Below are positions 8,865 through 16,853 of a stretch of 64,000 nt of DNA, one piece after another (the first letter of the stretch is position 1; each line of letters starts with the position of its first letter). Both the position numbers and the translations under genes were made by a program. The notes under the pieces are model-generated. The model saw only the letters and a program-made list of their open reading frames with translations, did no database searches and was not told the DNA's origin. Source of the stretch: Mycobacterium gallinarum (lineage in GTDB: Bacteria > Actinomycetota > Actinomycetes > Mycobacteriales > Mycobacteriaceae). The stretch covers positions 3,844,001 to 3,908,000 of the forward strand of contig NZ_AP022601.1 in assembly GCF_010726765.1 (NCBI RefSeq), in the 5' to 3' direction.

Positions 8865-9916
8865 CTCGTCGGCGCCGCTTCTTGTTCGCGCTTGATTTCC
8901 AGCGCGATGTCGATCAGCTGGTCCTCCTGGCCGCCGATCAGCTTGCGCTGGCCCGCGCGGTGCAGCAGTTGGTGCGCGGGCACGCCGTAACGCTCGGACT
9001 GGCGGATGGCGTGCTTGAGGAAGCTCGAGTACACACCGGAATAGCCCATGATCAGCGCGTTGCGGTCCAGGAGGCATTCGGCCGGCATCGCGGGTGCGAC
9101 GACCTCTTCGGCGGCATCGGCGATGTCGAAGAAGTCGATACCGGTTTTGACGCCGATCTTGTCGAACACGCCGATCAGCGCCTCGACCGGCGCGTTGCCC
9201 GCACCGGCGCCGAAGCGGCGGCACGAGCCGTCGATCTGTTTGGCGCCCGCTCGCACGGCCTCGATGGAGTTGGCGACGCCGAGGCCGAGGTTCTCGTGGC
9301 CGTGGAAGCCAACTTGGGCGTCATCGCCGAGTTCGGCGACGAGAGCCGAAACTCGGTCGGCCACACCCTCGAGCACCAGCGCACCGGCGGAGTCGACGAC
9401 GTAGACGCACTGGCAGCCGGCGTCGGCCATGATGCGTGCCTGCGCCGCAAGCTTCTCCGGCGGGATCGTGTGGCTCATCATCAGGAAGCCGACCGTCTCC
9501 AAGCCCAACTCGCGGGCCAGCCCGAAGTGCTGGATCGAGACGTCGGCCTCGGTGCAGTGCGTGGCGATCCGGCAGATCTCGCCGCCGTTGTTCTGTGCTT
9601 CTTTGATGTCCTCTTTGGTGCCGACGCCGGGCAGCATGAGGAAGGCGATCTTGGATTCCTTGGCCGTTTCGGCGGCCAGCTTGATCAGCTCCTGCTCCGG
9701 GGTCTTGGAGAACCCGTAGTTGAAGCTGGACCCGCCGAGCCCATCGCCGTGGGTCACCTCGATGACCGGCACACCCGCAGTGTCCAGCGCCGCGACGATA
9801 GCCTGCACCTCGTCCTTGGTGAACTGATGACGCTTGTGGTGGCTGCCATCGCGCAGCGACGTGTCCGTCATCCGGATGTCCCACATGGGGTTGAAGTAGA
9901 TCTCGTCGGTGCTCAT
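8861..9916 (-). CDS. hsaF: HsaF, 4-hydroxy-2-oxohexanoate aldolase
   Basis: Class II pyruvate aldolase of 351 aa that cleaves 4-hydroxy-2-oxoacids from ring A/B degradation to pyruvate and propionaldehyde (acetaldehyde for shorter substrates), passing the aldehyde to HsaG. The TIM-barrel signature [17 protein letters not shown] carries the catalytic Arg, the metal-binding Asp and the His. The [16 protein letters not shown] segment supplies two metal-ligand histidines. The DmpG-type communication domain lies at the C terminus. It overlaps hsaG by 4 nt. Controlled with hsaE and hsaG from the KstR box at 11687. Confidence 0.95.
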   Translation of the reverse strand: MSTDEIYFNPMWDIRMTDTSLRDGSHHKRHQFTKDEVQAIVAALDTAGVPVIEVTHGDGLGGSSFNYGFSKTPEQELIKLAAETAKESKIAFLMLPGVGTKEDIKEAQNNGGEICRIATHCTEADVSIQHFGLARELGLETVGFLMMSHTIPPEKLAAQARIMADAGCQCVYVVDSAGALVLEGVADRVSALVAELGDDAQVGFHGHENLGLGVANSIEAVRAGAKQIDGSCRRFGAGAGNAPVEALIGVFDKIGVKTGIDFFDIADAAEEVVAPAMPAECLLDRNALIMGYSGVYSSFLKHAIRQSERYGVPAHQLLHRAGQRKLIGGQEDQLIDIALEIKREQEAAPTS

Positions 9917-10830
9917 GCCTGTGCTCCCGTTCCCGCCGATGCCCGATCCTTCGCGATCTCTTCGCCGACCTTGGTGGCCGCAGCGGTCATGATGTCCAGG
10001 TTTCCAGCGTAGGGCGGCAGATAGTCGCCCGCACCCTCCACTTCTACGAACGTCGTGACCAGGTGGTTTCCGCCGTTGAACACCGTCGGCTCGTCGAACT
10101 GCGGCTCGTTGAGCAGCCGGTAGCCCGGCACGTAGGTCTGCACCTCGGCGACGACGTCCTTGATCGACTGCGTGATCGCGTCGTGGTCGGCATCTTCGGG
10201 GATGGCGCAGAAGATGGTGTCGCGCATGATCATCGGCGGATCGGCCGGGTTCAGGATGATGATCGCCTTACCCCGCTTCGCGCCGCCGATGACCTCGACG
10301 CCCGCACTCGTGGTCTTGGTGAACTCGTCGATGTTGGCCCGCGTTCCCGGTCCGGCCGAGGCCGACGAGACAGACGCGACGATCTCGGCGTACGGCACAT
10401 CCACGACGCGGGACACGGCGTACACCATCGGAATGGTGGCCTGTCCGCCGCAGGTGACCATGTTGACGTTCGGGGCGTCCAGATGCTCACGCAGGTTGGC
10501 CGGCGGGATGACACCCGGTCCCACGGCCGCGGGGGTCAGGTCGATGGCGCGGATGCCTGCCTCGGCGTAGCGCGGTGCGGCGTCGCGGTGCACGTAGGCG
10601 CTGGTGGCCTCGAACACCAGATCCGGCTTCTCGCTCTGGGCCAGCAGCCAGTCCACACCCTCGTGCGACGTCTCCAGCCCGAGCTTGCGCGCCCGCGCGA
10701 GGCCCTCGCTCTCGGGATCGATCCCGATCATCCAGCGGGGTTCGAGCCACTCCGAGCGCAGCAGTTTGTACAGCAGGTCGGTGCTGATGTTCCCCGACCC
10801 GACGATGGCGACTGATGCCTTCTGAGGCAT
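9913..10830 (-). CDS. hsaG: HsaG, acylating propionaldehyde/acetaldehyde dehydrogenase
   Basis: CoA-acylating aldehyde dehydrogenase of 305 aa that converts the aldehyde released by HsaF to propionyl-CoA with NAD+. The N-terminal Rossmann motif is [11 protein letters not shown], and the catalytic Cys lies in [11 protein letters not shown] at about residue 127. It forms a channelling complex with HsaF in characterised homologues. The gene follows hsaE after 12 bp and overlaps hsaF by 4 nt. Matches Rv3535c in size and position. Confidence 0.95.
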   Translation of the reverse strand: MPQKASVAIVGSGNISTDLLYKLLRSEWLEPRWMIGIDPESEGLARARKLGLETSHEGVDWLLAQSEKPDLVFEATSAYVHRDAAPRYAEAGIRAIDLTPAAVGPGVIPPANLREHLDAPNVNMVTCGGQATIPMVYAVSRVVDVPYAEIVASVSSASAGPGTRANIDEFTKTTSAGVEVIGGAKRGKAIIILNPADPPMIMRDTIFCAIPEDADHDAITQSIKDVVAEVQTYVPGYRLLNEPQFDEPTVFNGGNHLVTTFVEVEGAGDYLPPYAGNLDIMTAAATKVGEEIAKDRASAGTGAQA

Positions 10831-10842
10831 TGGTGCTCCTAG

Positions 10843-11628
10843 TTATTCGAAACTCAGGTGGACTGAACCTAACCCGGCGAAGTCGGCGACGAAATTGCTG
10901 CCGGGCGGTGCATCTATCGCACGCGTGCACGACCCCGGCAGCACGATGTCGCCGGCCTTCAACCGGACCCCGAAGCCCTCGACTTTGCGCGCGAGCCACG
11001 CCACCGCGGTGACCGGGTTGCCGAGCACCGCATCACTGCGGCCCTCCGCGACGACCTCGCCGTTGTTGGTGAGCACGGCGTCGATGTTGCGGATGTCGAT
11101 GTCCTTCGGCGACACCCTGGCCTCACCGAGCACCCAGCCCGCCGACGACGCGTTATCGGCGATCGTGTCGCAGAGCTTGATCTTCCAGTCGGTGATGCGG
11201 GTGTCGATCAACTCGATCGCGGGGGCGAACGCCGCCGTCGCCGCCAGCACGTCGTCCTCGGTGCATCCGGCACCGGGCAGGTCGTCGGCGAGGATGAAGC
11301 CGACCTCGACCTCCACCCGTGGGTAGAGGTAGTTCGCCGAGGGCACCTTGCGGTCCTCGTAGACCTGCATCTCGTCGAGAAGGTGCCCGTAGTCGGGTTC
11401 GTCGACGTTCATCATCTTCTGCATGGCCTCCGACGAGAGGCCGACCTTGTGACCGATCACCCGAGCGCCTTCGGCGACCCGCTGGCGGATGTTGATCAGC
11501 TGGATCTCGTAGGCATCGACCACATCGATGTCGGCGTGCGCGTCGGTCAGCGGGGTGATGGGCACGCGGCTGCGTTCCGCCTCGGCCAGGTCGGCGGCGA
11601 GCTGTTCACGCACCTGGGCGCTGAGCAT
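10843..11628 (-). CDS. hsaE: HsaE, 2-hydroxyhexa-2,4-dienoate hydratase
   Basis: Hydratase of 261 aa of the MhpD/DmpE family. It adds water to 2-hydroxyhexa-2,4-dienoate, the C1-C4 fragment released when HsaD cleaves the DSHA chain, giving the HsaF substrate. Family signatures include IGHKVGLSSEAMQKMMNVDEPDYGHL and VEVEVGFIL with conserved acidic metal ligands. It is the first gene of the hsaE-hsaG-hsaF operon, divergent from kstD across a shared KstR operator. Matches Rv3536c. Confidence 0.94.
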   Translation of the reverse strand: MLSAQVREQLAADLAEAERSRVPITPLTDAHADIDVVDAYEIQLINIRQRVAEGARVIGHKVGLSSEAMQKMMNVDEPDYGHLLDEMQVYEDRKVPSANYLYPRVEVEVGFILADDLPGAGCTEDDVLAATAAFAPAIELIDTRITDWKIKLCDTIADNASSAGWVLGEARVSPKDIDIRNIDAVLTNNGEVVAEGRSDAVLGNPVTAVAWLARKVEGFGVRLKAGDIVLPGSCTRAIDAPPGSNFVADFAGLGSVHLSFE

Positions 11629-11686
11629 ATTTGCGAAGTCCCCTCGTTTGTTCGACCGGCGCAGTTGTTGTAAGGCCGGGCAATTC

Positions 11687-11700
11687 TATAACGTGTTCTA
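11687..11700. promoter_or_regulatory. KstR operator between hsaE and kstD
   Basis: TATAACGTGTTCTA fits TnnAACnnGTTnnA. It is about 59 bp from the hsaE start and ends one base before the kstD ATG. TATAAC within it can also serve as the kstD -10 element, so repressor binding would occlude the promoter and leaderless translation of kstD is likely. Confidence 0.88.
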
Positions 11701-11701
11701 C

Positions 11702-13384
11702 ATGACTGGTCAGGAGTATGACGTCGTCGTCGTGGGAAGCGGCGCCGCCGGCATGGTTGCCGCCCTCACCGCCGCCCACCAGGGACTTTCCACAGTAGTC
11801 GTCGAGAAGGCTCCGCACTATGGCGGTTCCACTGCGCGGTCAGGTGGCGGCGTGTGGATCCCAAACAACGAGGTCCTCAAGCGTGACGGGGTCCAAGACA
11901 GCCCGGCAGCGGCGCGGACCTACCTGCACGCGATCATCGGCGATGTCGTGCCCGCGGAGAAGATCGACACCTATCTGCAGCGTGGGCCCGAGATGTTGTC
12001 GTTCGTGCTCAAGAACTCGCCGCTGAAGATGTGCTGGGTGCCGGGCTACTCCGACTACTACCCCGAGACACCGGGCGGGCGGGCCGCGGGACGCTCGATT
12101 GAGCCCAAGCCGTTCGACGCCCGCAAGCTCGGGCCCGACGAGAAGGGCCTCGAGCCGCCCTACGGCAAGGTGCCGCTGAACATGGTGGTGATGCAGCAGG
12201 ACTACGTGCGGCTGAACCAGATGAAGCGCCACCCGCGCGGGCTGCTGCGCAGCGTGAAGGTCGGCGTGCGCTCGGTGTGGGCGAACGCCAGGCGCAAGAA
12301 CCTCGTCGGCATGGGCCGCGCGCTGATCGCGCCGTTGCGCATCGGCCTGCAGAAGGTGGGCGTGCCGGTCCAGTTGAACACCGCGCTGACCGACCTCTAT
12401 GTCGAGGACGGTGTGGTGCGCGGTATCTACGTCCGAGACACCAATGCTCCGGAATCGACCGAGCCGCAACTCATCCGGGCCCGCAAAGCCGTCATACTCG
12501 GGTCGGGCGGTTTCGAGCACAACGAGCAGATGCGCGTGAAGTACCAGCGCGCCCCGATCACCACCGAGTGGACGGTCGGCGCGAAGGCGAACACCGGTGA
12601 CGGAATCCTGGCGGCCGAGAAGCTTGGCGCCGCACTGGAGATCATGGAAGACGCCTGGTGGGGGCCGACGGTTCCGCTGGTGGACGCACCGTGGTTCGCG
12701 CTGTCCGAACGCAACTCCCCCGGGTCGATCATCGTGAACATGGCCGGAAAGCGGTTCATGAACGAGTCGATGCCCTACGTCGAGGCCTGCCACCACATGT
12801 ACGGCGGTCAGTACGGCCAGGGCCCCGGTCCCGGCGAGAACATCCCGGCGTGGCTGGTCTTCGACCAGACATACCGCGACCGCTACATCTTCGCGGGATT
12901 GCAACCAGGGCAGCGCATTCCCAAGAAGTGGATGGAGTCCGGCGTCATCGTCAAGGCCGACACCATTGCGGAGCTGGCCGAGAAGACGGGGTTGTCCGTC
13001 GATGCGCTGACCGCGACGATCGAACGCTTCAACGGCTTCGCACGGTCCGGCAAGGACGAGGACTTCCAGCGCGGCGAGAGCGCATACGACCGTTACTACG
13101 GCGATCCGACGAACAAGCCGAATCCCAACCTCGGTGAGATCAAGCAGGCGCCGTTCTACGCGGCCAAGATGGTGCCAGGCGACCTGGGCACCAAGGGTGG
13201 CGTCCGTACGGACATCCACGGGCGTGCGCTGCGCGACGACGGTTCGATCATCGAGGGTCTCTACGCGGCGGGTAACGTCAGCTCGCCGGTCATGGGACAC
13301 ACCTATCCAGGACCGGGCGGGACGATCGGCCCCGCGATGACATTCGGATACCTGGCAGCACTGCACATTGCGGGAAAGAGCTAA
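11702..13384 (+). CDS. kstD: KstD, 3-ketosteroid delta-1-dehydrogenase
   Basis: FAD-dependent dehydrogenase of 560 aa introducing the C1-C2 double bond into 3-ketosteroid ring A, which with KshA triggers ring B opening. ATG 11702 is chosen because the FAD dinucleotide motif VVVGSGAAGM then starts at residue 8, as in M. tuberculosis KstD; the open frame extends upstream through the operator. The GGSTARSGGGVW segment and the C-terminal GHTYPGPGGTIGPAMTFG are the second FAD-binding and active-site regions. A four-base gap leads to the Hsd4B-like gene. Confidence 0.96.
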   Translation: MTGQEYDVVVVGSGAAGMVAALTAAHQGLSTVVVEKAPHYGGSTARSGGGVWIPNNEVLKRDGVQDSPAAARTYLHAIIGDVVPAEKIDTYLQRGPEMLSFVLKNSPLKMCWVPGYSDYYPETPGGRAAGRSIEPKPFDARKLGPDEKGLEPPYGKVPLNMVVMQQDYVRLNQMKRHPRGLLRSVKVGVRSVWANARRKNLVGMGRALIAPLRIGLQKVGVPVQLNTALTDLYVEDGVVRGIYVRDTNAPESTEPQLIRARKAVILGSGGFEHNEQMRVKYQRAPITTEWTVGAKANTGDGILAAEKLGAALEIMEDAWWGPTVPLVDAPWFALSERNSPGSIIVNMAGKRFMNESMPYVEACHHMYGGQYGQGPGPGENIPAWLVFDQTYRDRYIFAGLQPGQRIPKKWMESGVIVKADTIAELAEKTGLSVDALTATIERFNGFARSGKDEDFQRGESAYDRYYGDPTNKPNPNLGEIKQAPFYAAKMVPGDLGTKGGVRTDIHGRALRDDGSIIEGLYAAGNVSSPVMGHTYPGPGGTIGPAMTFGYLAALHIAGKS

Positions 13385-13387
13385 CAC

Positions 13388-14248
13388 ATGCCCATCAATC
13401 TCGACGAGGCGCTGGGCGCCGAGCTTCCGCCCGCTGAATTCTCCTGGACCAGTAGCGATATCCAGCTCTACCACCTCGCCCTCGGCGCGGGCGGCGACCC
13501 GATGGACCAGCGCGAACTGCGGTACCTCACCGATGGCACCCCACAGGTGTTGCCGACGTTCGCCAACGTGGCGCAAAGCTTCCACCTGACCGAACCACCC
13601 ACCGTTCATTTCCCCGGTATCGACATCGAGCTTTCGAAGGTGCTGCACGCCAGCGAAGCGGTTTCTGCGCCAGGGCCGATCCCGCCGTCGGGCACCGGCG
13701 TCGCCGTCACCCGGTTCACCGACATCTGGGACAAGGGCAAGGCCGCGGTGATCTGGTCGGAGACCACGGTTTCCACGCCGGACGGCAACGTCTTGTGGAA
13801 GCAGAAGCGGTCGATCTTCGCTCGCGGCGAGGGCGGCTTCGGCGGCGAACGCGGCCCGTCCACGTCGTCGGAACCGCCGCAGCGCGCCGCGGACTTCGAG
13901 ATATCGATCGCGGTGTCGCCGCAACAGGCACTGCTATACCGCATGTGCGGTGACCGCAATCCGCTACATTCGGATCCCGAATTCGCAGCCGCCGCAGGCT
14001 TTCCGAGGCCGATCCTGCATGGTCTGTGTACCTACGGCATGACCTGCAAGGCGATGGTCGACACCTTGCTCGACGGCGACACCGCCCGGGTCGGCAGCTA
14101 CGGCGCCCGGTTCGCGGGCGTGGTGTTTCCCGGCGAGACGCTGTTGGCCAGCGTCTGGAAAGAGGGTGACGGTTTCACCGCCGTCGTCACCGCGCCCGAG
14201 CGTGACAACGCGGTGGCACTGGCGGGCGTGGAGTTCGTCCCTGCCTAG
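13388..14248 (+). CDS. Hsd4B-type MaoC-fold 2-enoyl-CoA hydratase (Rv3538-like)
   Basis: Double hot-dog hydratase of 286 aa. The N-terminal half is the degenerate hot-dog. The C-terminal half carries the hydratase-2 motif YRMCGDRNPLHSDPEF with catalytic Asp and His, followed by FPRPILHGLCTYG. It hydrates an enoyl-CoA, probably in sterol side-chain beta-oxidation, by analogy with Rv3538 downstream of kstD. It is co-transcribed with kstD. Its stop is 5 bp from the convergent glycosidase stop, which marks the edge of the inserted polysaccharide locus. Confidence 0.88.
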   Translation: MPINLDEALGAELPPAEFSWTSSDIQLYHLALGAGGDPMDQRELRYLTDGTPQVLPTFANVAQSFHLTEPPTVHFPGIDIELSKVLHASEAVSAPGPIPPSGTGVAVTRFTDIWDKGKAAVIWSETTVSTPDGNVLWKQKRSIFARGEGGFGGERGPSTSSEPPQRAADFEISIAVSPQQALLYRMCGDRNPLHSDPEFAAAAGFPRPILHGLCTYGMTCKAMVDTLLDGDTARVGSYGARFAGVVFPGETLLASVWKEGDGFTAVVTAPERDNAVALAGVEFVPA

Positions 14249-14253
14249 CTCGA

Positions 14254-15588
14254 TCAGCCGAACGTGTCGTCGACCCAATCGAGGGCTTCCACCCAGCGCG
14301 GCAGCGTCACCCACTTGACTTCGTACGGCGACATCTCGATCTGCTGACGGTGGACTGTGGCGCTGATCGGTGCGTCGGTGATGTTGACGACCAGCAGCGT
14401 CCGACCCGCTTCCAGCGCAACCAGGCCATCGGCGGCGGGCACCTTTCGCCGCTCGACATCGGGCGGAAACTCGCGGACGAAGCGCTCGATGACATCGGTG
14501 AGAAAGGGCAGCGGTTGCCCTCCGTCAGGCTTCCAGGTATCGGTCCACAGGCAGATGGCGCAATCCGCCCCCTTCGGATACGGATTCCAGTAGAGGACTG
14601 TCTGCGCCCCGGTGCTGGCGAGCTCGATCATGGCCGAAACTCGCAGCGCCACTTGGTGTTCCGGTGGAAAATCCAGTGACGCCGGATCCACGTACCATTC
14701 CGTCCACCAGATCGGCAGATCGGTCTGCTTCTGCAGCCAGGCCCCGACGGCACCGAACTCCTCTAGCGCCGCGAACTCGTTGGAAGCCCCGGTCGTGGTG
14801 GTGGCGTGTCCGTCCACCACGACGAAGTCGGCACCTTTGCGGTGCTGGTTCCAGTAGGTGAAGGCATCGAGAACGCGCTGATCCACCGCACCCCAAGCGC
14901 CGTGCAGCTCTTCGGAGGCATCAGGTGAATTCGGCGGCAGGCTGGCGAAGTCGAGGTACGGTCCGCCGACCTGGTTCTCCGGATTGGCTTCTTTCACCGC
15001 GTCGTAGACGGCGTTGTAGAGGTCGGTGTAATCCTCAGCGCGCCAACGCTTGCGTTCGTCGTCGAAGAAGCCTTTGAACTCGTTCCACACAACGAAATGC
15101 CGCACGTAGGGGTAGCGTTGGGCCACCTTCTTGCTGAGCGCGGCGAAGTCGGCGAAATGCTCGGGTAGCGGCGCAACCTCGAGGTTGTCCCAATCGGTTT
15201 CCCCTTCTTCACCGCCCTTCATCCAGTCCGGTGAGCAGCACAGCACAATCACCGGCACGCCGCCGGTGCGCTGGATGAAATCCATGCGCAGGTCGAGATC
15301 GGCGAAGTTGTACTGTCCCGGCGCGGGTTCTGGATTGTCGACCCCCCATCCCATGATGTGCTGGGACTGCAACATCGGGGGCCCCGCCTTGAGCGCGTCG
15401 GCAATCGTGTCGACGGCCGCGGGCTCGCCGTCGTCGGCGCTGAACTGAGTGTGGGTGAATCCCCAACCCGGCCATGCGCTGTCGCCATCACCCTCGTCGA
15501 AGACGTATGGAAGGGACGCGGCCAGCGTGACCGCCGTGACGAGCAGCGCGGCGACCGCCACCAGAACTACTCGGATGACGCGGCCCAT
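14254..15588 (-). CDS. Membrane-anchored glycoside hydrolase (clan GH-A, GH39-like)
   Basis: Protein of 444 aa with an N-terminal signal-anchor (VIRVVLVAVAALLVTAVTLAASL). ATG 15588 is preceded by AAGGAA. The extracytoplasmic part is a TIM-barrel glycosidase: the acid/base Glu lies in HFVVWNEFKGFF at about residue 165, and the nucleophile Glu in IWWTEWYVDP. It is the last gene of the leftward polysaccharide operon and overlaps the ATP-grasp gene by 22 nt. It may trim or remodel the glycan built by its neighbours. Family number and linkage are uncertain. Confidence 0.75.
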   Translation of the reverse strand: MGRVIRVVLVAVAALLVTAVTLAASLPYVFDEGDGDSAWPGWGFTHTQFSADDGEPAAVDTIADALKAGPPMLQSQHIMGWGVDNPEPAPGQYNFADLDLRMDFIQRTGGVPVIVLCCSPDWMKGGEEGETDWDNLEVAPLPEHFADFAALSKKVAQRYPYVRHFVVWNEFKGFFDDERKRWRAEDYTDLYNAVYDAVKEANPENQVGGPYLDFASLPPNSPDASEELHGAWGAVDQRVLDAFTYWNQHRKGADFVVVDGHATTTTGASNEFAALEEFGAVGAWLQKQTDLPIWWTEWYVDPASLDFPPEHQVALRVSAMIELASTGAQTVLYWNPYPKGADCAICLWTDTWKPDGGQPLPFLTDVIERFVREFPPDVERRKVPAADGLVALEAGRTLLVVNITDAPISATVHRQQIEMSPYEVKWVTLPRWVEALDWVDDTFG

Positions 15589-16853
15589 GGGATTTCCTTC
15601 TTTCCAGTCCTTCGACGGCGGGCGCGCCAGAGCGCAACGAGGCCCCCGAGCGCCTGCGGGATGAACCGGGCGAGCATGACGAAGAACGGCTTTAGGTCGT
15701 CTCTGGCCAGCCATGCCAACTCGACATTTCCGGCCTGGGCAGCTTCCGGCGGTGTGGCATACCCCCGGACGCGGTAGGCGAGCATCGCAGGCACGTCGAA
15801 GTTCTCGACGACCAAGCGCCTCCCGTCGACCTGGTTGGAGGGGGGCACGTCGCATCCGGTGAGATCCATGTGCAGCGCGCGCACCACGTCGATTCCCTCA
15901 TCGGTCTCGAACAACCGGAACTGGGCGCCGACCCTGGGGTTGAAGTCGAGCAGCTTGTACCGGCCGTCGCGCGGGTCGTAGCGCCAGTCCAGATCGACCG
16001 CCCCCCGATAGCCGACGCGTTTCACCAAGTGCGCCGTCATCTCGACGAGGGTGGGGTTGGGCAACGAGCAGGCGGACGAGGTCATGCCGGCGTGCGGTGG
16101 CAACGATCGCACCTTGACCCCGGTGAACTGCACTAGGCACGTCGCCGATGCGTCGCAATACGCGTTGACGATCCAGTCTTCGGCGTCACCGGTGGGCAGA
16201 TAGTCCTGCAGGACGACACTGAATTCCTCGCCCCACCCGCGAGCGAGGGCTCGCAGCTCGGCGGCATTGCGGATCACCGTGGTGCCCGCCACGGCTCGCG
16301 CGCGGTGTCGCTCGAACGCCTCGAGATTCTTCACGACCAACGGGAACGACGCTTGCGCCGCAATCCGGTCGAGCTCATCGGGATTCGTCGGGAACGCCGC
16401 CCAGGGCGTCGGCACGCCATGCTCACTGCACAGTTCATACAGCCCGCGCTTGCTGGCGAGACGGCGGGGCAGCATCGGCTCGATATCCGGAATGAGGAAC
16501 GCACCGCGGAGATCGGCGGCGTGTTCGGCGATGAGGACCGCTATCTCGTCGTCGGTCGGGACCAGCACGGTCGGCCGGCCGATCCGCCGTCCGATGTCGA
16601 GCAGCTCCGCGATGAGCCATGTCGGGTCCTCGAGTCCGGTGGTACGCCAAACGAAACGGTCCGTCAGGTAGCGCGACACCGCCGCCGGTGTCCATCGATC
16701 CTCGGTCACGGCGTACACCGGAATGCCGAGTCGGCCGAGGCTGCGGATCGCTCCGACGCCGCCGTGATGCCACGAGTACTGGCCGACCTTGACGACGAGC
16801 GCAGGTACCGACCGGTCGACGTGGAGCGGTGAGAGCGTGGTCCGATGCCGCAT
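15567..16853 (-). CDS. ATP-grasp carboxylate-amine ligase-like protein
   Basis: Cytoplasmic protein of 428 aa with an ATP-grasp fold. A pre-ATP-grasp domain (VGAIRSLGRLGIPVYAV) is followed by the ATP-binding region (FPLVVKNLEAF) and the metal-binding C-terminal LLDFNPRVGAQFRLFE, where Asp and Asn ligate Mg-ATP. Such proteins ligate amino acids or other amines to carboxylates, often on envelope glycans. The substrate is unknown. The gene shares one base with the upstream membrane-protein gene and overlaps the downstream glycosidase by 22 nt. It may add an amino-acid substituent to the locus's glycan (inference). Confidence 0.78.
   Translation of the reverse strand: MRHRTTLSPLHVDRSVPALVVKVGQYSWHHGGVGAIRSLGRLGIPVYAVTEDRWTPAAVSRYLTDRFVWRTTGLEDPTWLIAELLDIGRRIGRPTVLVPTDDEIAVLIAEHAADLRGAFLIPDIEPMLPRRLASKRGLYELCSEHGVPTPWAAFPTNPDELDRIAAQASFPLVVKNLEAFERHRARAVAGTTVIRNAAELRALARGWGEEFSVVLQDYLPTGDAEDWIVNAYCDASATCLVQFTGVKVRSLPPHAGMTSSACSLPNPTLVEMTAHLVKRVGYRGAVDLDWRYDPRDGRYKLLDFNPRVGAQFRLFETDEGIDVVRALHMDLTGCDVPPSNQVDGRRLVVENFDVPAMLAYRVRGYATPPEAAQAGNVELAWLARDDLKPFFVMLARFIPQALGGLVALWRARRRRTGKKEIPWAASSE

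Noticed and set aside
11840..13924. 694-aa open frame on the minus strand across kstD and the Hsd4B-like gene
   Set aside because: Arg/His/Asp-rich translation with no recognisable motif, wholly antisense to two well-supported genes; a product of high GC.
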